DNA of 64,000 nucleotides from Clostridiales bacterium (GTDB lineage Bacteria; Bacillota; Clostridia; Caldicoprobacterales; DTU083). This document shows positions 8,286 through 17,173 of the stretch, in pieces. The DNA is taken from positions 1 to 64,000 of the forward strand of contig DUOA01000086.1 of assembly GCA_012839095.1 (NCBI GenBank). Direction: 5' to 3'. The notes under the pieces were generated by a model. It saw nothing but the letters and a program-made list of their open reading frames with translations, did no database searches and had not been told where the DNA came from. The position numbers were made by a program, and so were the translations under genes. Every line of letters starts with the position of its first letter. The stretch's first letter is position 1.

Positions 8286-9767
8286 GTGAAAGAACTTAAC
8301 ATGCTGGCCTTTGATCTTGGCGCCAGCAGCGGCAGAGGGATGCTTGGCCGGTTTAACGGCAGCCGCCTGAAGGTAGAGGAGCTGCATCGCTTCTCCAACG
8401 ATCCGGTTACGGTTACCGGTCATACCTATTGGGACATCCTGAGATTATACCGGGAGATTGAACAGGGACTTCTTAAGTTTGCCAACAGTAAAGAGGGCAG
8501 CCTGGCCTCAATCGGTATCGATACCTGGGGCGTGGATTTCGGGCTCTTGGATCAGAAGGGACAACTCATGGGCAACCCCTTTCATTACCGGGATGTTCGG
8601 ACTGACGGGATGTTTGAGGAAGCATTTAAAAGGGTGCCGAAAGAGGAAATCTTCAATCGGACAGGCATAGCATTTCAAAAATTCAATACCCTCTACCAGC
8701 TGCTGTCCATGCAGCTGAACAGCCCGGATGTGCTGGAAAGGGCATCCACCATGTTGTTTATTCCCGATCTGCTCACCTATTTCCTGACCGGAGAGAAGCG
8801 AACCGAATTCACTGAAGCCACCACCAGCCAGATGCTGGACGCGGCTACCGGACAATGGAGCAGGGAACTCCTGAAAGCTCTGGGAATTCCGGAGCATTTT
8901 CTGACGGAAATTGATTATCCGGGAGATCCCCGTGGCAGGATCAGGAAGGAAACAGCCGATCTTCTCGGCATAGGCGAGGTTCCATTATATGCTGTAGCTA
9001 CCCATGACACGGGTTCAGCTGTAGCTGCTGTTCCTGCTGTGGAAGGCAATTATGTATTTTTAAGCAGCGGTACCTGGTCCCTGATGGGAGTGGAAGTTGA
9101 TCGGCCCATCGTGAATGAAACAACACTGAAATGGAACTATACCAATGAAGGATGTGTCGGCGGCAAATATCGTCTGCTGAAAAACATCATGGGACTGTGG
9201 ATCTTCCAGGAATGCAAGAGAGAATGGGATCGCAGGGGAGAAGTATACGATTTCAAGGAAATGGATCAGATGGCGGAAGCAAGTACTCCCATGCTGGCAT
9301 TCATTGATCCGGATGATGATTTATTCTATCATCCCGGCGATATGCCTGCCAAGGTTCAGCAATACTGTCAAAAGACCGGGCAGACTGTGCCGCAGAGCAA
9401 GGGGGAAATCATACGCTGCATTTTTGAGAGCCTGGCACTCAAGTATCGCTGGTCCTTTGAGAAGCTGGAGGAGATATTGGGCAAGAAGCTTGATGTTCTC
9501 CATATAGTAGGCGGCGGCACCAAGAATCGTCTCCTGAACCAGTTTACAGCCAACGTTCTGAATAAACCTGTAATCTGCGGTCCGGTGGAGGCAACTGCAA
9601 TCGGCAACCTGATGGTCCAGGCCATGGCCTTGGGCGAGGTCGCAAATCAGGCAGAAATCCGTCAGATCGTCAGGGATTCCTTCCCCACGGAGGATTATCT
9701 GCCCCAGAATACGGATATCTGGGAAGAAGCTTATGCCAGATTCCTTACCATCATTGACAATGAATGA
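8286..9767 (+). CDS. rhaB: Rhamnulokinase (FGGY family)
   Basis: Phosphorylates L-rhamnulose at C1 in rhamnose catabolism. The N-terminal FGGY domain has AFDLGASSGRGMLG and DTWGVDFGLLD; the C-terminal domain has FLSSGTWSLMGVE and HIVGGGTKNRLLNQF, the nucleotide-binding motifs of rhamnulokinases. Length about 494 aa is typical. The start is GTG at 8286, eight bases after AGGAAGG; an in-frame GTG at 8277 lies inside that ribosome site. No rhaA, rhaD or rhamnose transporter is adjacent, so the rest of the pathway must be elsewhere. Confidence 0.87.
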   Translation: MKELNMLAFDLGASSGRGMLGRFNGSRLKVEELHRFSNDPVTVTGHTYWDILRLYREIEQGLLKFANSKEGSLASIGIDTWGVDFGLLDQKGQLMGNPFHYRDVRTDGMFEEAFKRVPKEEIFNRTGIAFQKFNTLYQLLSMQLNSPDVLERASTMLFIPDLLTYFLTGEKRTEFTEATTSQMLDAATGQWSRELLKALGIPEHFLTEIDYPGDPRGRIRKETADLLGIGEVPLYAVATHDTGSAVAAVPAVEGNYVFLSSGTWSLMGVEVDRPIVNETTLKWNYTNEGCVGGKYRLLKNIMGLWIFQECKREWDRRGEVYDFKEMDQMAEASTPMLAFIDPDDDLFYHPGDMPAKVQQYCQKTGQTVPQSKGEIIRCIFESLALKYRWSFEKLEEILGKKLDVLHIVGGGTKNRLLNQFTANVLNKPVICGPVEATAIGNLMVQAMALGEVANQAEIRQIVRDSFPTEDYLPQNTDIWEEAYARFLTIIDNE

Positions 9768-9861
9768 CAGACATCCAAATATTTTCATTGCTAATTTGCG
9801 TCTATGTGGGCAAAATAGAGTCACAAGGGTTGGGATGGTCTGTGACATCAACTAACAAAGC

Positions 9862-9887
9862 AAAAGGCTTATTGTGCAGTGCCTTTT
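9862..9887 (+). terminator. Weak terminator after rhaB
   Basis: AAAAGGC (9862-9868) pairs with GCCTTTT (9881-9887) across a 12-nt loop. The T-rich 3' arm suggests a terminator but the stem is short. Confidence 0.4.
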
Positions 9888-9944
9888 CAATTTGACTTGG
9901 TTTCGAGCTGTGTTTTATCCAACGGATCATTATCCGGCCCTTTT

Positions 9945-9975
9945 CAGGAGAATCCCCTCATGGGGATTCTCCTTC
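9945..9975 (-). terminator. Strong hairpin at the 3' end of the GH18 gene
   Basis: GGAGAATCCCC (9947-9957) and GGGGATTCTCC (9962-9972) form a perfect 11-bp stem with a 4-nt loop. It lies between convergent genes, 27 bases beyond the stop of the minus-strand gene. On the minus strand the 3' flank (TGAAAAGG) has no clear U-tract. Confidence 0.55.
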
Positions 9976-9998
9976 ATTGCGCTCGGAATGGGCCTTCC

Positions 9999-11282
9999 TT
10001 ATACCGGTTTTCTTACAACAAAATTGTCCTCAATCAGAAGCCAGTTTTGCGGAAAGTCCCTGCCGAGAACCCAGTAGAAAAATCCCCGGATTCCGAGTTC
10101 CTTTACCAGGTCGAATTTGGCCTGAATACTGCGTGCATCCTCGAACCATACAATATGGTATCTGCCCTGCTCATCTATATAATTGAAGAAGGGTGCCTGG
10201 GAGTCTGCATCATATTCAATGTTAGTGTTATACCTTAAGGCCAGTTCTACAGCCTGCTGCGGGCTGATGGATCTGGCCCATTGGCCTCCCGGTACGTATG
10301 GCAGTGTCCAGTCGTACCCATAAAGGGGGATGCCCATCATAATTTTGCTCCGGGGTATTTCAGTAAGGGCATATTCCAATACCGCCCGTACCTGATCGAT
10401 TGGTGAGACCGCCATGGGCGGACCTCCCGACCATCCCCATTCATATGTCATCAAAAAGACCATGTCATTGATCTCACCATGAGCCCGGTAATCATGTCCC
10501 TCATAAAGGGTTCCGGGCTGGTCAGCTGACAGCTTGGGTGCAAGAGCCGCGCTCAGAAGCAGATTAAGAGGTCTCAGCCGGGCTGCTGCCTTTCTCATGA
10601 ATTCATTGTAGGGTTCTCTGTTTTCCGCTCCCAGATATTCGAAATCAACATCCAGGCCGCCGTATCCTTTCTGCTGCATAATAGCAACGGCATTATCCAG
10701 CACTGTAGTTTGAAGTTCTTCGCTGGAAAGAATGGTCGCAGCCAATTCTCTGCTGAAGGTTCCGTTCTCAAAGTTTGTCAGCACCATCAGGGGCAGGGCC
10801 CGCTGACGATAGGCAGCCTGAATTACAGGTTCGTCTGTTATCGGGGTCAGTGAGCCGTCCCGATTTACCGCATAACTGAATACATTCAGATAGGTTAAAT
10901 AAATGCCCACCCTGTCCACAATTTCCGGAGAAGCAGCACCTGAGGCCTGTACATCAATATATGCAGCTGTTTCTGTTGTCTGTCTTAGCTTCTGCGGTAT
11001 ATAAATTCTCATTCCCGCCGGCAGGCTGCCGGGATCAGTAATGCCGTTGATTCTCATTAATTCAGCAAGGGGTACATTGTATAGAATGCTGATCTGATAT
11101 AGAGTTTCTCCGGGAACAACCCAATGATAGCTGCCCCATATGGGTATTACCAGAGTCTGGCCTATGACCAGTCTGTTGGGATCAGGAATTTCATTGGATT
11201 CAGCCAGCAGGCTGACATTAACGGAATACATTTGGGCGATTCTCCAAAGGGTGTCACCCGGCCTTACTAGATGTATCTGCAC
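9999..11282 (-). CDS. LysM-GH18 spore-germination hydrolase (YaaH/SleL-like)
   Basis: Predicted peptidoglycan N-acetylglucosaminidase that acts on spore cortex. Two LysM repeats occupy about residues 2-47 and 52-96. The GH18 catalytic domain covers about 105-427 and carries GGLDVDFEYL with the acid E215 and partners D211 and D213. The two-LysM-plus-GH18 layout and the length of 427 aa match YaaH/SleL-type proteins, which lack a signal peptide and are placed in the spore. The start is GTG, eight bases after GGCGGTG. This is one of the best clues that the organism forms endospores. Confidence 0.87.
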   Translation of the reverse strand: MQIHLVRPGDTLWRIAQMYSVNVSLLAESNEIPDPNRLVIGQTLVIPIWGSYHWVVPGETLYQISILYNVPLAELMRINGITDPGSLPAGMRIYIPQKLRQTTETAAYIDVQASGAASPEIVDRVGIYLTYLNVFSYAVNRDGSLTPITDEPVIQAAYRQRALPLMVLTNFENGTFSRELAATILSSEELQTTVLDNAVAIMQQKGYGGLDVDFEYLGAENREPYNEFMRKAAARLRPLNLLLSAALAPKLSADQPGTLYEGHDYRAHGEINDMVFLMTYEWGWSGGPPMAVSPIDQVRAVLEYALTEIPRSKIMMGIPLYGYDWTLPYVPGGQWARSISPQQAVELALRYNTNIEYDADSQAPFFNYIDEQGRYHIVWFEDARSIQAKFDLVKELGIRGFFYWVLGRDFPQNWLLIEDNFVVRKPV

Positions 11283-11617
11283 CTTATCTTCACCGCCTTA
11301 TAAAAAGTTCCTGTTAATCAACTATATTCAAATTAAGGCAGATAGGTGATAGAAGACGGATAAGAAGCGGATACAGCGGAATAGGATATTTTATGAAGCT
11401 GAATAAGGCTTGCAGAAGCCGGACAATCATTAAACGGGAATATATCAGACATAGCAGTTTGGAAAATTACAGTGATTATATATTACAAGTCTGATATAAT
11501 TATATTATTGTATCTGTAAGAGAAAATGGTTTTTAGCAGCTTTACTGAGTTTACTATTTTTCAGTATGGATATATCTTGCCTGATGAGCTGTAATCAAAG
11601 AAGGAGGTTTTTCCGAT
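11283..11617. other. Intergenic region between divergent genes
   Basis: 335 bases between the GH18 gene (minus) and the small lipoprotein gene (plus). It is AT-rich and contains a TATAAT at 11495-11500 without a convincing -35 box. I see no gene, RNA or strong repeat. Confidence 0.6.
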
Positions 11618-11911
11618 ATGAGAAAAAGAATCCTGTTAACCTGTATTCTGCTCTCCCTTATTTTGCTTACCCTGTCCGGATGCATGCCGGGAAACGGTAC
11701 ATACACTGAAGACAAGCCGGCAGGTTTTCTATGGGGCGTCTGGCATGGCTGGATTGCACCGGTTTCGCTCATAGCAGGTTTGTTTAACAAGGATATAAGG
11801 GTATACGAGGCAGTCAACAAAGGCTGGCTGTATGATTTTGGTTTCTATATCGCTATTATCAGCGGATTCGGCGGACTATCACTGTCCCGAAAAGCAAAGT
11901 CAAAAAAGTAG
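11618..11911 (+). CDS. Small lipoprotein of unknown function
   Basis: 97-aa protein that I do not recognise by name. A signal segment ends in a lipobox (TLSGC), giving a lipidated cysteine at about residue 24. A conserved-looking block, WGVWHGWIAPVSLIAGLF, follows near residues 39-56, then a second hydrophobic segment (about 70-88) and a basic tail RKAKSKK. It is therefore probably lipid-anchored outside with one further membrane segment. AAGGAGG lies upstream of the ATG with normal spacing. It precedes the carbohydrate esterase gene by 44 bases, but the functional link is unclear. Confidence 0.75.
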   Translation: MRKRILLTCILLSLILLTLSGCMPGNGTYTEDKPAGFLWGVWHGWIAPVSLIAGLFNKDIRVYEAVNKGWLYDFGFYIAIISGFGGLSLSRKAKSKK

Positions 11912-11955
11912 AAACATCGTAATAAAACATGTAACAATTCTTAGGGGGATGAGAT

Positions 11956-13347
11956 ATGCCCAGGTCATCGGTAGGAGCAATTATTGATTCAGGCCCGCAA
12001 AACTGGCAGATTATTCAGCAGAAGGCAGGTTACGGGGAAATCAGCCTGTCAGGCAGATGGGCAACGGAGGAAAAGGTATCAAATGTCCGGATTTATGCCA
12101 GAGTTGTGCGTGAGGAAACCGGCGAGAGCCTTGTACCATGGCAGGCTGCACAGCAGCTGCCGGATCAAGGGTGGGAGATAGTTCTTAAGGATATCCCGGC
12201 AGGCGGCTTATACAGGATTGAAACCTGCATGAATCATGACGGTACTGCAGGCGCTCTGGAATGGGCCATCCGCGGTGACATGATTCATCATATAGGAATC
12301 GGGGATATCTATGTAATAGCCGGTCAAAGCAATGCTGCAGGCTATGGAAAGGATATCGTCCATGATCCTCCTGAACTGGGGGTACATATTCTAAGAAACA
12401 ACGGAAAATGGGATTTGGCTTCCCACCCGCTGAATGAATCCACAGATACCATACATCCGGTAAATATGGAGCATTCCAATCCGGGTCATTCTCCTTTTCT
12501 TCATTTTGCCAAACTGCTGAAGAAGGAACTGGGATACCCCATCGGACTTTTGCAGACATCTCTGGGCGGCTCTCCCCTAAGCCTCTGGAATCCGGATGAA
12601 AACGGCGCATTATATCGAAACATGATGGAAGTAATCGGTTCACAGGGAAACCGTGTACAGGGGATTCTTTGGTATCAGGGCTGCTCCGATGCATCCCCCG
12701 GTTTGTGTGAAACCTATCTGAAGCGCTTCAGAAACATGGTGGATTCCTTAAGGCGGGATTTGAATATGCCTGAACTTCCTTTTCTTACTGTTCAGCTGAA
12801 TCGGCATTTGGAAACAGCGCAGCCTGAATCAGATCATTGCTGGGGCATGCTCCGCGAAGCGCAAAGGCAGGCAGCACGCAGAATCCCCAATGTTTATGTA
12901 GTACCTTCACTGGACTGCGGCTTATCCGATGTCATCCATATCCGTTCCTCATCCAATATAATTCTGGGTGAGCGGCTGGCCAGGGCAGCTTTGGCAGGCA
13001 TATACGGCCGCAGGTTCTTCCACAAGGCACCTGATCTTATAGAAGCCCGCAGAACAGGAAGAAACTCCATTATGTTGAAATTTGAAAATGTATACGGCAG
13101 GCTGGATACCCTGGGTATGCCTGTATCCGATCTGCCCTTTACCGTGGAAGATGAGATGGGTAAAGCCGCTGTCGTGGACTGCAGACTTCAAGGGCCCAAC
13201 TGGTTTATACTGACTGTGGACAGGGATCTGACAGGCCGGATAAGAGTTCATGGAGCGTATCAGCAAAACCCGCCTTTTTTCCTGCCTATAGACTTTGAAA
13301 CTCATATGCCGATTCTTGCATTTTATGCAGTGGAAGTCATCAGTTAA
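11956..13347 (+). CDS. Sialate O-acetylesterase-like (SASA) carbohydrate esterase
   Basis: Predicted esterase removing acetyl groups from sugars, with an SGNH-like fold of the SASA/DUF303 family. The catalytic serine sits in VIAGQSNAAGYG (S125). The usual late Asp/His pair is probably in SDVIHIRSS near residue 325. An N-terminal beta-rich region (about 1-105) precedes the catalytic domain and a short beta-domain ends the protein. No signal peptide is visible, so it would act inside the cell on imported oligosaccharides. It sits 56 bases before the GH92 gene, suggesting joint use on acetylated glycans. The exact substrate (sialate, xylan or other) is not determined. Confidence 0.78.
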   Translation: MPRSSVGAIIDSGPQNWQIIQQKAGYGEISLSGRWATEEKVSNVRIYARVVREETGESLVPWQAAQQLPDQGWEIVLKDIPAGGLYRIETCMNHDGTAGALEWAIRGDMIHHIGIGDIYVIAGQSNAAGYGKDIVHDPPELGVHILRNNGKWDLASHPLNESTDTIHPVNMEHSNPGHSPFLHFAKLLKKELGYPIGLLQTSLGGSPLSLWNPDENGALYRNMMEVIGSQGNRVQGILWYQGCSDASPGLCETYLKRFRNMVDSLRRDLNMPELPFLTVQLNRHLETAQPESDHCWGMLREAQRQAARRIPNVYVVPSLDCGLSDVIHIRSSSNIILGERLARAALAGIYGRRFFHKAPDLIEARRTGRNSIMLKFENVYGRLDTLGMPVSDLPFTVEDEMGKAAVVDCRLQGPNWFILTVDRDLTGRIRVHGAYQQNPPFFLPIDFETHMPILAFYAVEVIS

Positions 13348-13403
13348 TATAAGATTTACACTATCAATAAATCATCATTACTATTGTTAAGGAGAAATCG
13401 TAT

Positions 13404-15614
13404 ATGAGCTATTTAGACTATGTAAATCCCCTGCAGGGAACCGATTCTGTTTTCAATTTTTCCAACGGTAACACCCTTCCCCTGGTCAGTATGCCCTTTG
13501 GCATGAACGCCTGGACTCTTCAGACAAAGGACGGCAGCAGCACCTGGTTTTTTCACCCGCATGACCGCCATTGCCATGGAGTGCGGCTGACCCATCAACC
13601 CAGCCCCTGGATTGGTGATTACGGGAGCCTCCTTTTCATGCCTCAGACCGGGAAGGAACTGTTTCCGGCAGCTAACTGGGGATCCTCCTGCAGAATTGAT
13701 GAGAGTGTAATATCCCCGGATTACCTGAAAGTATTCCTGATAAAGGACAGGATAAACTTTGAGCTGACTACCACCGAAAGAGGAGCGGTTATCCGGCTTG
13801 AATATCAGGATACCAGGGATCCGCGATTAATAATATCTCAATTTGAAGGAAGCTCCTGTTTCAAGATTAATGAAGAATCCGGAAGGGTAACAGGCTATAC
13901 CGGCAATAACAAAGGCGGTGTTCCTGATAATTTTGCAATGTATTTTGTAATGGATTTTGATTGCAGCTTTCAGATGGACAGAACCAAAATATTCAATAAA
14001 GCCAGAGAGCAGTTCTCCGAAACAAGTATGACGGGGGATGCTTTGGGCCTTATCCTGGGCCTGGATTTGAAAGAGAATAAAAAGGTAACCATTAGAATGG
14101 CCACCTCCTTCATCAGTATCGAGCAGGCTGTACGCAATCTTGAAAGGGAAATAGGCAGCAGGAATTTTGACGAGGTCAGGTCGCAGGCTCGCAGGGTATG
14201 GGAGGAAGCTCTTGGAAGAGTGGAGGTTTCCACCAGAGATGAGGACAAAAAGAGAATATTCTATTCCTGTCTGTATCGGAACCTTCTTTTCCCCAGAATG
14301 TTTTATGAGTATGACAGTCAGGGCAGCAAATACCATTACAGTCCCTATGACGGAAAGGTATACCCCGGTGTCATGTACACTGACAACGGTCTCTGGGATA
14401 CTTACAGAACCACTTATCCTCTTTACAGCCTTCTGTATCCCAGCCGGCTGAGCGAAATCCTTGAAGGCTGGGTAAATGTATACAGGGAAAGCGGCTGGAT
14501 GCCAAGATGGGTATCACCCGGAGTCAGGGACTGCATGCCCGGTACCCTGATAGATGCGGTTTTTGCAGATGCAGCGGTTAAAGGAATAAAGGGCTTCGAT
14601 CTGGAACTGGCTTATGAAGGCCTGCTAAAGCATGCTAAGGAGGCCCCGGATGCAATAGCCGTGGGCCGTTACGGCCTGCAGGATTACCTGGAGCTGGGAT
14701 ACCTTCCTGCGGATACTTACAAGGAAAGCGTCAGCAACAGCCTGGACTTCATTTACGGTGATTTCTGCATTGCTCAGGTTGCCGGACTGCTTGGGAAGCA
14801 GGAGGATTATGAAGAACTAATGGAAAGGGCTTTGAATTACAGAAAACTCTTTGATCCGGCTGTGGGATTTATGCGGGGCAGAAATAAAAACGGGGAATTT
14901 ACAGCGGACTTCGATCCCATTGAATGGGGCGGCCCCTACTGCGAAGGTGGCGCCTGGCAGTGCAGCTGGGCAGTACAGCATGACCTTCGGGGACTGGCTC
15001 AGTTGATGGGCGGAAGGGAGAAGCTGCATGATAAATTGGAAGCGCTGATGACTGAGGAGCCTTACTTCAGAGTGGGAACATACCCCTACGAGATACACGA
15101 GATGTCGGAAATGGCGGCTGCTGATTTCGGGCAGTGTGCCCTTAGCAACCAGCCAAGTTTTCATATTCCCTATATATACGCCGCCATTGGATATCCCCAT
15201 CGAACTCAATACTGGGTCAGGGAAGCGTTAAACAGACTTTTCACTCCGGGAACGGATGGTTTTCCGGGTGATGAGGACAACGGCAGTATGGGAGCCTGGT
15301 ATATCTTCAGTGCTATGGGATTCTATCCCTTATGCCCGGGTGTGAATCAATATGTTTTGGGAAGCCCCCTCTTTGACAGGGTTCAGCTGAATTATGAGGA
15401 TGGGAGGAAACTAACCATCACGGCTGAACATCAGGAAGAGGACTCCCCATACGTTCATGAGGTTTACCTAAACGGCAAAGAGCATCGCTTCCTATACTTT
15501 ACCCAGGAAGAGCTGACTGACAATACGGTTATTCTGTTCAGAATGGGCAGGGCACCTAAAGAAGATCAGGGTTTTGACAAAGGACACCTTCCATTTTCCA
15601 TGAGTTCCTTTTAG
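13404..15614 (+). CDS. GH92-family alpha-mannosidase
   Basis: Predicted calcium-dependent exo-alpha-mannosidase of glycoside hydrolase family 92. The N-terminal domain begins with VNPLQGTD and GNTLPLVSMPFGM, family hallmarks. The (alpha/alpha)6 catalytic domain contains YTDNGLWDTYRTTYPL, GWMPRWVSPG, and FPGDEDNGSMGAWYIFSAMGFYP in its C-terminal third, which in the family includes the calcium- and acid/base-bearing residues. Length 736 aa is typical. No signal peptide is visible, so it appears cytoplasmic, as for its esterase neighbour. The ribosome site AAGGAG is well placed. Confidence 0.9.
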   Translation: MSYLDYVNPLQGTDSVFNFSNGNTLPLVSMPFGMNAWTLQTKDGSSTWFFHPHDRHCHGVRLTHQPSPWIGDYGSLLFMPQTGKELFPAANWGSSCRIDESVISPDYLKVFLIKDRINFELTTTERGAVIRLEYQDTRDPRLIISQFEGSSCFKINEESGRVTGYTGNNKGGVPDNFAMYFVMDFDCSFQMDRTKIFNKAREQFSETSMTGDALGLILGLDLKENKKVTIRMATSFISIEQAVRNLEREIGSRNFDEVRSQARRVWEEALGRVEVSTRDEDKKRIFYSCLYRNLLFPRMFYEYDSQGSKYHYSPYDGKVYPGVMYTDNGLWDTYRTTYPLYSLLYPSRLSEILEGWVNVYRESGWMPRWVSPGVRDCMPGTLIDAVFADAAVKGIKGFDLELAYEGLLKHAKEAPDAIAVGRYGLQDYLELGYLPADTYKESVSNSLDFIYGDFCIAQVAGLLGKQEDYEELMERALNYRKLFDPAVGFMRGRNKNGEFTADFDPIEWGGPYCEGGAWQCSWAVQHDLRGLAQLMGGREKLHDKLEALMTEEPYFRVGTYPYEIHEMSEMAAADFGQCALSNQPSFHIPYIYAAIGYPHRTQYWVREALNRLFTPGTDGFPGDEDNGSMGAWYIFSAMGFYPLCPGVNQYVLGSPLFDRVQLNYEDGRKLTITAEHQEEDSPYVHEVYLNGKEHRFLYFTQEELTDNTVILFRMGRAPKEDQGFDKGHLPFSMSSF

Positions 15615-15728
15615 GAAGGAGTACAGGATTGCTAAATGATAGAACACCACTATGAAGGATCTGATTGAGGTGTCAGGTACTTTTGCTTATCAGCAAGGGA
15701 ATGCTTTGCAATCTTGTCGAATTTTGCC

Positions 15729-15757
15729 TTGACATTTTGCTTCCCAGTTTGTATAGT
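15729..15757 (+). promoter_or_regulatory. Sigma-A promoter of the pyr operon
   Basis: A consensus TTGACA (15729-15734) and TATAGT (15752-15757) are spaced by 17 bases. The start of transcription is expected near 15764, followed by the attenuator leader. Confidence 0.82.
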
Positions 15758-15764
15758 AAATAGG

Positions 15765-15877
15765 AAGAATCTTTAAGCACGGTACAGAGATGCCGGCAAG
15801 AGGACATATTGGTGAGGTATGCTTTATACCAAAGCTATTTTTCTGTTTTCCTGCGGCTCTCGACAGGAATTTTTTTT
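15765..15877 (+). promoter_or_regulatory. PyrR-type attenuator leader of the pyr operon
   Basis: A hairpin at about 15770-15801 has the layout of a PyrR-binding loop: an outer TCTT/AAGA stem, an inner GGTA/TGCC stem and the hexaloop CAGAGA (15785-15790), identical to the classic loop. A terminator follows: TTCCTG (15848-15853), CAGGAA (15864-15869) and eight T at 15870-15877, ending just before the pyrC ribosome site. A small hairpin (GGTAT/ATACC, 15816-15830) lies between. High UMP would be expected to favour termination through PyrR; pyrR itself is not in this window. Confidence 0.72.
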
Positions 15878-15892
15878 GCCGGAGTGATTTCT

Positions 15893-17173
15893 ATGAGATA
15901 CCTTATCAAAAATGCTAATGTATATACCAAGGGCACTTTTATAAAGTGCGATCTTCTGATAGAAGGCGGTATCATCACCAAAGCAGAGCAGGCAATACCT
16001 GCTGATGCTTCCTGCAGGGTTTATGATTTTTCCAGGAGATATGTTTTCCCCGGTTTCGCAGACGTTCATGTTCATCTGCGTGAACCGGGTTTTTCTTATA
16101 AGGAGACAATAAAAAGCGGCACCATGGCTGCAGCTCGAAGCGGTTATACGGCGGTTTGCAGCATGCCCAATCTGAACCCTGTACCGGACAGTTCTGCCAA
16201 TCTGGAAATTCAACTTGACATAATTCGTTCAGATGCCCTTATTCCGGTTTATCCATATGGTGCGATTACAAAAGGTGAAAAGGGGAGGCAGCTGTCTGAC
16301 ATGGAGGATATTGCAGGCAAGGTGGCTGCATTCTCGGATGACGGAAAAGGGGTGCAATGTGAACAGGTGATGCTTGAGGCCATGAAAAGGGCCAAGGCAC
16401 TGAACAGGCTGATTGCTGCCCATTGTGAGGACGAAAGGCTTCTTAATGGAGGATACATTCACCAGGGAGAGTATGCCCGGAAGCATTCACACAGGGGAAT
16501 ACCGTCGGAAAGCGAATGGCGGCAGGTGGAGCGGGACATTGATCTGGTAAGAAAAACGGGCTGTGCCTATCATGTCTGCCATGTCTCAACAAAGGAAAGC
16601 GTGGAGCTGATCCGCCGGGCAAAGGCAGAGGGGCTGGATGTATCCTGTGAAACAGCTCCCCACTATCTTCTGCTGCACGATATGCTTCTGTCCGATGACG
16701 GCAGGTACAAGATGAATCCGCCCATTCGTTCCTATGAGGACATGATTTCACTGATTGAGGGAATCTGCGACGGAACAGTGGACATGATAGCAACCGACCA
16801 TGCACCTCACTCAGAGGAGGAAAAAAGCGGCGGGCTCAGATACAGCCTGAATGGAATAACGGGTCTCGAATGTGCCTTTCCCCTTCTTTACACCGGGCTG
16901 GTGGAAACCGGAAAAATACCGCTGGAGACCCTGATTGAAAAAATCAGCCTTGTTCCGAAAAAAAGATTTACCCTGCCTGGTGATGAGGGTATAAGAGTAG
17001 GTGGAAGGGCCGACATAACAGCCTTTGACCTGGAATCTGAGTATGAAATAGACAGCAGGAAATTTATTTCCCGGGGGAAGTCCACCCCCTTTGACGGATA
17101 CCGGGTTAAGGGAAAATGCCTTCTTACCATGGTGGAGGGCAGGATAGTATGGGAGGATAAAGAGGATGCCTAA
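15893..17173 (+). CDS. pyrC: Dihydroorotase
   Basis: Converts carbamoyl aspartate to dihydroorotate, the third step of UMP synthesis. It is an amidohydrolase-fold metalloenzyme of about 426 aa. The zinc ligands are visible in DVHVHLREPGF, and later AHCED, HVCHVST and ATDHAPHS, with the closing glycine-rich GRADITAFDL. The class I length and motifs fit Gram-positive PyrC. A further in-frame start at 15809 would overlap the attenuator; the ATG at 15893 follows GGAGTGA by six bases and gives the family N-terminus. First gene of the pyr operon, overlapping carB by 8 bases. Confidence 0.93.
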   Translation: MRYLIKNANVYTKGTFIKCDLLIEGGIITKAEQAIPADASCRVYDFSRRYVFPGFADVHVHLREPGFSYKETIKSGTMAAARSGYTAVCSMPNLNPVPDSSANLEIQLDIIRSDALIPVYPYGAITKGEKGRQLSDMEDIAGKVAAFSDDGKGVQCEQVMLEAMKRAKALNRLIAAHCEDERLLNGGYIHQGEYARKHSHRGIPSESEWRQVERDIDLVRKTGCAYHVCHVSTKESVELIRRAKAEGLDVSCETAPHYLLLHDMLLSDDGRYKMNPPIRSYEDMISLIEGICDGTVDMIATDHAPHSEEEKSGGLRYSLNGITGLECAFPLLYTGLVETGKIPLETLIEKISLVPKKRFTLPGDEGIRVGGRADITAFDLESEYEIDSRKFISRGKSTPFDGYRVKGKCLLTMVEGRIVWEDKEDA

